A stretch of 11,238 nt of DNA from positions 1 through 11,238 of the forward strand of contig JAUNBN010000027.1 in assembly GCA_030527085.1 (NCBI GenBank). Direction: 5' to 3'. The notes beneath the pieces were generated by a model that saw nothing but the letters and a program-made list of their open reading frames with translations, was not told the DNA's origin and ran no database searches. The translations under genes were made by a program, and so were the position numbers. Source of the DNA: Oscillospiraceae bacterium. GTDB taxonomy: Bacteria; Bacillota; Clostridia; Oscillospirales; Ruminococcaceae. Below, in pieces: positions 7,507-11,238 of the stretch. Position 1 is the first letter of the stretch. The number at the start of each line of letters is the position of its first letter.

Positions 7507-7529
7507 AAGGCTCCAAGGGGGTCTTTTTT
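7507..7529 (+). terminator. Intrinsic terminator within the leader
   Basis: AAGGCTCC (7507-7514) pairs with GGGGTCTT (7518-7525), with two G-T wobbles and a 3-nt loop, followed by further T residues to 7529. Together with the promoter start near 7445 it would release an RNA of about 85 nt. Confidence 0.6.
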
Positions 7530-7674
7530 CCTTTTTGAGCATGGTTTGTATGGCAATGCCTGCAAGCCCACGCGCTTTTAACATTCACAGTATTACCTTA
7601 CTCATAGATAGTTGAGCAAGGTTGAATATGCCCAATCTGCGGGGCAAGGCCTCATTTGAGGGATTTCAGGAGGG

Positions 7675-7701
7675 ACCGAGTTTATCGGTTGTTCCTTTTT
7701 T
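7675..7701 (+). terminator. Second intrinsic terminator upstream of the small ORF
   Basis: ACCGA (7675-7679), loop GTTTA, TCGGT (7685-7689), then TGTTCC and a run of six T (7696-7701). The stem is only 5 bp and the T-run is offset by six bases, so it would be a modest terminator that could be conditional. Confidence 0.45.
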
Positions 7702-7768
7702 GTGTATATTTTTCTTTCTCCCCTTTCATCACCTGCCCGCAGCACGTCCAAGCTTTCTTTAAATATAC

Positions 7769-7773
7769 GGAGG
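7769..7773 (+). promoter_or_regulatory. Strong ribosome binding site for the 43-residue ORF
   Basis: GGAGG lies 8 bp before the ATG at 7782. It is the only strong ribosome binding site ahead of the recombinase genes. The first recombinase's own ATG at 7888 has only a weak AGG two bases away, so ribosomes for both probably load here. Confidence 0.7.
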
Positions 7774-7781
7774 TATATGCT

Positions 7782-7913
7782 ATGAAAAAAGAAAATTTGG
7801 AACAGCACAATACAGGCTCGAACGGTACGCGAATTACTGAGATTTTTGCAGGACGTAACATCTCGGACGCGGCTGCGGCGACAGGCAATGAAAGGAAAGA
7901 AGACCTCAGCTAA
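7782..7913 (+). CDS. Small 43-residue protein upstream of, and overlapping, the recombinase gene
   Basis: This short frame begins MKKENLEQHNTGSNG and ends in ERKEDLS. It is hydrophilic, has no membrane segment or cysteine, and matches no family I know. Its support is an excellent GGAGG 8 bp upstream and its place as first gene of the promoter-7410 transcript. The next gene's ATG (7888) lies inside its last 26 bases in the +1 frame, which favours translational coupling; it could be a coupling leader peptide or a small accessory protein. It is shorter than typical excisionases, so I do not call it Xis. A +1 frameshift fusing it to the recombinase is conceivable, but no obvious slippery site was seen. 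Confidence 0.5.
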   Translation: MKKENLEQHNTGSNGTRITEIFAGRNISDAAAATGNERKEDLS

Positions 7914-9612
7914 GAGGTATATAGAGAGGAAAGAAAGCATTAACATCCCCAGCGGGATAAAGGGATACCTTGCGCATATCGTACACCGCACATACAATGA
8001 CGGCTCGCACAGGCTCAAGGCTTACCTTATCGATGCAGACACGCATTCTCGTGTCAAGGATTGCAGGGAGATTACCCGGAAAGTGGATTCCACGGCGGAC
8101 GTCGAGGCGCAGTGCAGATACCTGGCCGCGAAGCTCGCCGAAAGGCTCAGAAGCAAGACCACGGAACGAAAGCAACAGAGGAAGAACTCCGAGGGTCCGG
8201 TAACGCAGGCCTTACGAGACTTCCTCGGAGATACATATGGCTGCGAAGAGCGCTTCTCTCTTTATGGGAGCGTCTGCCCTCTATGCTGGAGCGACGGCAC
8301 GCTTCGCAGCTATGTCACCTTCTTTGAGAACGCGCTAGTTCCCGGGCTCGACCGCATTCTTGAAAGCGGCGCCGCCTTTACCGACGCGGGCATCCAGAGC
8401 CTTGTGGACGGACACGTTCAAAAGGTTCTGGACAGCGCTAAGGGCACGGGGTCGCCGCCTGTTGTGGAGCAGAGCGTCGCGGGGCAGTTTAAGGGCGCCT
8501 TTCGGGTGTACAATGCTCTGGTCAACGCCGTGCCCGAGGCGGGGCTCATGCCGCTCAGCTTTGAGCCGGTAAGACCGCGCAGCAGCACCCGGAGAGAGCA
8601 GATAAAGTGCCTGCCGGACGAGGTGCGCCGCGCGATGGCAAAAAGGGTCATGAGCGCCGACGCGGACGATGGATTCGCCCACGGCCAGGCCCTCATGCAG
8701 TTCGGAGGCCTGCGAACGTCTGAGGCCGCCGCCGTGCTGTTTGGAGATATTATTGACTGCGGCACATACGCGGTTTGCCTTGTGCGGCGTCAGATAAAGC
8801 GCGGCAAGGCGGTGGATATACTGAAGAGCGACGCGGCCTACCGCTGCATTGAGCTGCAGTACATCTTCCTCGTGTTGTACCGCAGGGCCGTAACACACCT
8901 CGAGCGGCAAGGGTATACGGCGGAAGAAATCTGCGCCCTGCCCTTCGTCGCTCACAGAGATAAGCCCAGGGACTTTATGCGCTCGGAGGAGCTGTCCGCC
9001 TATGTTCACTTCTCGCTCAAAGCCTGTGGGTGCAGCGAGTTCATGCTGAAGCAGTTTGACGAGCTCAAGCGTACTGAGCCGCATCTGGAGCGCATGATTG
9101 ACACGGGCGCCTATGTGCTGAGAAGGGATTTAGCTACGCGGTTCTTATGTCACTGCGGCATGAGCAAGGCGACTGTGGATTACCTGCTCGGACACAAGAA
9201 GAAGACGAAGGGCCAGACCGACTTCCAGTCTCCGGACGCACAGGCAAGGATTGTCGGGGAAATGGAGAGATATATCTTCATGCCCGAGTTCTCTCTGAGC
9301 CCGGAGGTCTGCCCAGTAACTCTTTCGGACAAGGGTACGCCCTTCCATTGCAAGGCAGCGGCCGGCGTACTGTTCCGGACGCCGCAGGACGGGAACCGCC
9401 GCATCATGGAGCTCATAGTTGAGGCGCTTGAGCCCGCAGATGAAATAGAAATACGTCTGCCTCCGGGCGCAGACATTCTCGAGTGTATTCTGCTTGAGGA
9501 AATAGATGACGGGAGCGACCGAGTCCTCCGGCCCGTTATAGGCAGGGCGTATGAGGATTCAAAGGAAGAAAACAAACCTGAAACAATCCGTAAGGAAAGG
9601 AGAAAGAAATGA
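7888..9612 (+). CDS. Tyrosine recombinase/integrase-like protein 1
   Basis: A 574-residue protein with a tyrosine-recombinase catalytic core. Box I is FGGLRTSEAAAV with R276. Box II reads YVLRRDLAT: R412 is kept but the usual histidine of HxxR is Tyr409. YLLGH supplies H436. No tyrosine occurs about 9 residues after LGH, the normal spacing; the first candidate nucleophile is Y462 in EMERYIF, 26 residues on. Residues 1 to about 100 are basic and may bind DNA, about 105-240 should be the core-binding domain, and about 110 residues follow Y462 as an unusual strand-rich, acidic C-terminal extension. The ATG at 7888 lies inside the small ORF at 7782; a TTG at 7846 is an alternative start. Its stop overlaps the next gene as ATGA (9609-9612). 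It probably cuts or rejoins DNA at a specific site, perhaps with its neighbour. Fold confidence is good; activity is uncertain. Confidence 0.8.
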   Translation: MKGKKTSAKRYIERKESINIPSGIKGYLAHIVHRTYNDGSHRLKAYLIDADTHSRVKDCREITRKVDSTADVEAQCRYLAAKLAERLRSKTTERKQQRKNSEGPVTQALRDFLGDTYGCEERFSLYGSVCPLCWSDGTLRSYVTFFENALVPGLDRILESGAAFTDAGIQSLVDGHVQKVLDSAKGTGSPPVVEQSVAGQFKGAFRVYNALVNAVPEAGLMPLSFEPVRPRSSTRREQIKCLPDEVRRAMAKRVMSADADDGFAHGQALMQFGGLRTSEAAAVLFGDIIDCGTYAVCLVRRQIKRGKAVDILKSDAAYRCIELQYIFLVLYRRAVTHLERQGYTAEEICALPFVAHRDKPRDFMRSEELSAYVHFSLKACGCSEFMLKQFDELKRTEPHLERMIDTGAYVLRRDLATRFLCHCGMSKATVDYLLGHKKKTKGQTDFQSPDAQARIVGEMERYIFMPEFSLSPEVCPVTLSDKGTPFHCKAAAGVLFRTPQDGNRRIMELIVEALEPADEIEIRLPPGADILECILLEEIDDGSDRVLRPVIGRAYEDSKEENKPETIRKERRKK

Positions 9613-11159
9613 AGAGTATACTTAAGAACGGGTGGAGCGATCCTCGCTCCGCCCTCGCGGAGAACACCGGAGTAAAGAAGGGCGTTCACGGAAGCTTCTG
9701 GTACAACGACATTGAGTTCAAGTTCACGGCGAACGAGCAGAAGTCGGGCTCGCGCTATGAACGCAAGGGGCAATTGAGCGTGCTTTCGCCTGTGGGCAAA
9801 ACGCTGGATGTTATAGATTTGTATCTGCGCACCGGCGACAGGAAGGAGCTGCGCGAAAAGGTAGAGCGAAAGGCGGCGGAGCTTTACGCGAAGTATGAGA
9901 GGACTCTCACAAGTCAGACGAGGGACAGCGCGAGCCTGCTGAATATGCACTCTATGAGGGCGTTTACGGCATACAACGGCCCCTTTCTGAACATGAGGTC
10001 GCTGTCGAAGAAATACCGGGCCGATCAGAAGAGGAAACTGAAGTACGTCTGTTCGCTGTTCGACAACAAGCCCCTTGGCAAGATAAGCGTAACGGATATA
10101 CGCAAGAGCTGGCAGAAGCTGGGCTCGGACGCTTTGGAGGACGTGCAGCTTATGGGGCGGTTTTGGGACTTCTGCAAGAGCAAGGGAGCCTGCGTGGGAG
10201 ACAATCCCTTTACTGAGTTTCGAAAAAAACAGGTTCCAAAAAAGAAGCGAGGGAATACGGCAAGGCTGCAGAAGGCCACGGGCGAGCAGAAGGTCTTTGA
10301 CAAGGAGAGCAAGCTTAAATCCCTGGGCATTTTGAAGGAAAGGCTCGAGGACGGCAGATGCATGGCCATACTGCTCATAGGGGACGGAGGACTCTCCTCC
10401 TCACAGGCGGCGCACCTGAGGTGGAACGACCTCGTATTTGACGAGCAGGACTACAGCCATGTGACGCTGAAAATATATCAGCCGGACCGCGCGGGAGCCA
10501 CGCATGACTACACTCACCCGATGTTCGCTTATGCGGGCCGGCTGCTGCATATGCGCTTCGACCTGTTAGCTGAGAGGTACAGCCCGGATAAGCTGGCGAA
10601 TATGCCGGTTGTTTCCAAGGCTCTGGACGCGGCTAAACCGCTCGGACAGAGAGGGATTACGGAATACTGCCGCGCGCATCTCACAGAGGTGTTTGGGCGT
10701 AACAAGGATTTTGAAAGAGAACCCATGGCGCCCGAGGGCGCCGGAGTGCAGTTTCTGCAGCGGGATTTCAGGAACCGGCTGGAAGATATCTGCGGGATGA
10801 AGGCCTATCCTGAGGCAGTAATATATATGATGGGCGGCTCTCTCTCGGGCGACGTAACAACGGACCACTATTGCAGCTACTCCGGCCCGGACGGCCAGCA
10901 CCTTCTCTGGACCTATCTGTGCAGAGAACGCCGCTTCGACAAGCTGTTTGAGGAGGGGCAGGAAGACGAAGAATATGAGGAAGGAGCCTATTACAAGATA
11001 CAGGAAAACCCGGACGAGAGAAGGAGCATCTTTCTGAAAGGCGCGAAGCCCGGCTTCTTGAATAAACACAAACTGCGGCTGGGGCCGTTTGAGAATGTGG
11101 GGAACGTAGAAATAAAGGCCGAGCACGGGATTAATGTATGCTCAGCTACTTTGTGTTGA
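9609..11159 (+). CDS. Tyrosine recombinase-like protein 2, degenerate active site
   Basis: A 516-residue protein with a helical core-binding-like region (about 137-215, beginning KYRADQKRKLKY) and a recombinase-like catalytic region. Box I reads GGLSSSQAAHLRWNDL, so the catalytic arginine is replaced by S263. The HxxR box reads F382-L-Q-R385, keeping only the arginine. The LGH position reads MMGG, with G410 for His. A tyrosine at normal spacing is kept: Y421 in TTDHYCSY, 11 residues after the MGG. An acidic stretch (448-458, mostly Glu/Asp) precedes a C-terminal tail. AAAGGAG (9596-9602) lies 6 bp before the ATG, and the gene overlaps recombinase 1 by 4 bp, so the two are surely co-expressed. 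On its own it should not be a normal recombinase; it may be a structural or tyrosine-donating partner of protein 1. Fold call is moderate to good, role is inference. Confidence 0.72.
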   Translation: MKSILKNGWSDPRSALAENTGVKKGVHGSFWYNDIEFKFTANEQKSGSRYERKGQLSVLSPVGKTLDVIDLYLRTGDRKELREKVERKAAELYAKYERTLTSQTRDSASLLNMHSMRAFTAYNGPFLNMRSLSKKYRADQKRKLKYVCSLFDNKPLGKISVTDIRKSWQKLGSDALEDVQLMGRFWDFCKSKGACVGDNPFTEFRKKQVPKKKRGNTARLQKATGEQKVFDKESKLKSLGILKERLEDGRCMAILLIGDGGLSSSQAAHLRWNDLVFDEQDYSHVTLKIYQPDRAGATHDYTHPMFAYAGRLLHMRFDLLAERYSPDKLANMPVVSKALDAAKPLGQRGITEYCRAHLTEVFGRNKDFEREPMAPEGAGVQFLQRDFRNRLEDICGMKAYPEAVIYMMGGSLSGDVTTDHYCSYSGPDGQHLLWTYLCRERRFDKLFEEGQEDEEYEEGAYYKIQENPDERRSIFLKGAKPGFLNKHKLRLGPFENVGNVEIKAEHGINVCSATLC

Positions 11160-11238
11160 TGAGAGGTAAAGCTTATGCAGAAGCAAAGCGATGGCTTTGA
11201 CTGAGTGTATTGCTGGCTGAAAAGATAAAGCAGGGCGG
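11160..11238. other. Unassigned sequence after the second recombinase
   Basis: The last 79 bases hold no convincing gene start. An ATG at 11175 with GAGAGG upstream (11161-11166) stops after nine codons, and an overlapping ATG in another frame stops equally soon. No terminator hairpin with a T-run is visible. A third gene of the unit could begin beyond the window. Confidence 0.5.

Larger units (their letters stand above)
7441..7781 (+). promoter_or_regulatory. Long structured leader, attenuator-like
   Basis: This stretch separates the promoter from the first well-supported gene and has no convincing coding region. In order it holds: a two-part hairpin at the 5' end (outer arms 7441-7447/7481-7487, inner GCACTCC/GG-AGTGC 7460-7478) closed by a T-run at 7485-7491; a terminator hairpin at 7507-7529; an unsupported 24-codon ORF (ATG 7541, stop 7613-7615) without a Shine-Dalgarno; a TGCCC/GGGCA stem (7629-7646); a CCTCA/TGAGG stem (7650-7661); and a second terminator at 7675-7701. 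Such an order of promoter, hairpins and terminators is typical of transcription attenuation leaders. What would be sensed is unknown. I do not recognise a named riboswitch. Confidence 0.5.
7410..11159 (+). mobile_element. Putative recombinase module of an integrated element (right end not in window)
   Basis: A promoter, structured leader, small ORF and two overlapping tyrosine-recombinase-like genes form one transcription unit beside a housekeeping-looking operon. Paired or triple tyrosine recombinases are the hallmark of elements such as Tn554 (TnpA/TnpB) and RIT elements. I found no flanking direct repeats or att site within the window, and no cargo gene, so the extent of any element is unknown and a chromosomal resident module is equally possible. 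Confidence 0.35.

Noticed and set aside
7846..7887. TTG start giving recombinase 1 fourteen more residues
   Set aside because: Ribosome binding signal is weak and the extra residues are unremarkable; ATG 7888 is preferred, although not proven.
8335..9084. 249-codon - strand frame inside recombinase 1
   Set aside because: It is antisense to clear recombinase motifs and has no recognisable domain, a GC-driven shadow.
9180..9950. 256-codon - strand frame spanning the junction of the two recombinase genes
   Set aside because: It crosses two well-supported genes in antisense and shows no family pattern.
7349..11182. Direct repeats flanking the recombinase region as att sites
   Set aside because: Only very short partial matches (such as TATGC-A near 7360 and 11175) were seen, within chance expectation.
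1..11238. CRISPR array, tRNA or rRNA genes
   Set aside because: No regularly spaced repeats, cloverleaf-like segments or rRNA signature sequences were noticed.

Overview
The window looks like a chromosomal segment of a moderately GC-rich Gram-positive anaerobe, most likely in the Clostridia (Bacillota). The reasons are tightly packed operons, strong AAGGAGG-type ribosome binding sites, TTG as well as ATG starts, and a family set (adenylation domain, carrier protein, MBOAT, DltD-like protein, 'SCAGQG' lipoprotein) that I recall from clostridial genomes. The taxonomic call rests on gene style and is tentative.

Region 1 (1-6481, + strand) is one apparent operon of seven genes with gaps of 20 bp or less or short overlaps. 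In order they are: the C-terminal part of an amino-acid adenylation enzyme, a fold-III PLP enzyme of the diaminopimelate/ornithine decarboxylase family, a membrane-anchored protein with two Ig-like domains and a transglutaminase-like domain, a free-standing carrier protein, an MBOAT acyltransferase, a DltD-like SGNH protein with Cys in place of the nucleophilic Ser, and a lipoprotein. The layout parallels dltA-dltB-dltC-dltD. The simplest reading is a cell-surface aminoacylation system: the adenylation enzyme loads an amino acid on the carrier, the PLP enzyme supplies or remodels that group, and MBOAT plus the DltD-like protein move it to an extracellular polymer. The PLP enzyme beside a free carrier recalls butirosin BtrI/BtrJ/BtrK, where decarboxylation occurs on the carrier protein. 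That comparison is inference.

Region 2 (6574-7275, - strand) is a convergent gene for a six-helix membrane protein, with a good promoter that places the transcript start only a few bases before the ATG.

Region 3 (7276-7781) is a visibly AT-richer intergenic stretch. It holds two divergent sigma-A-type promoters with a perfect dyad (GCATAT-AGGC-ATATGC) midway between them. On the + side there is a leader of about 335 nt with several hairpins, two of which look like intrinsic terminators. The leader resembles an attenuator or a small-RNA unit.

Region 4 (7782-11159, + strand) encodes a 43-residue small protein and two adjacent, divergent tyrosine-recombinase-like proteins (574 and 516 aa) with overlapping ends. 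The first keeps both arginines and the LGH histidine but lacks a tyrosine at the usual spacing. The second has lost the first arginine and both histidines but keeps a well-placed tyrosine. This paired, complementary pattern under an attenuator-like leader is the most unusual thing in the window. The last 79 bases contain no convincing gene.
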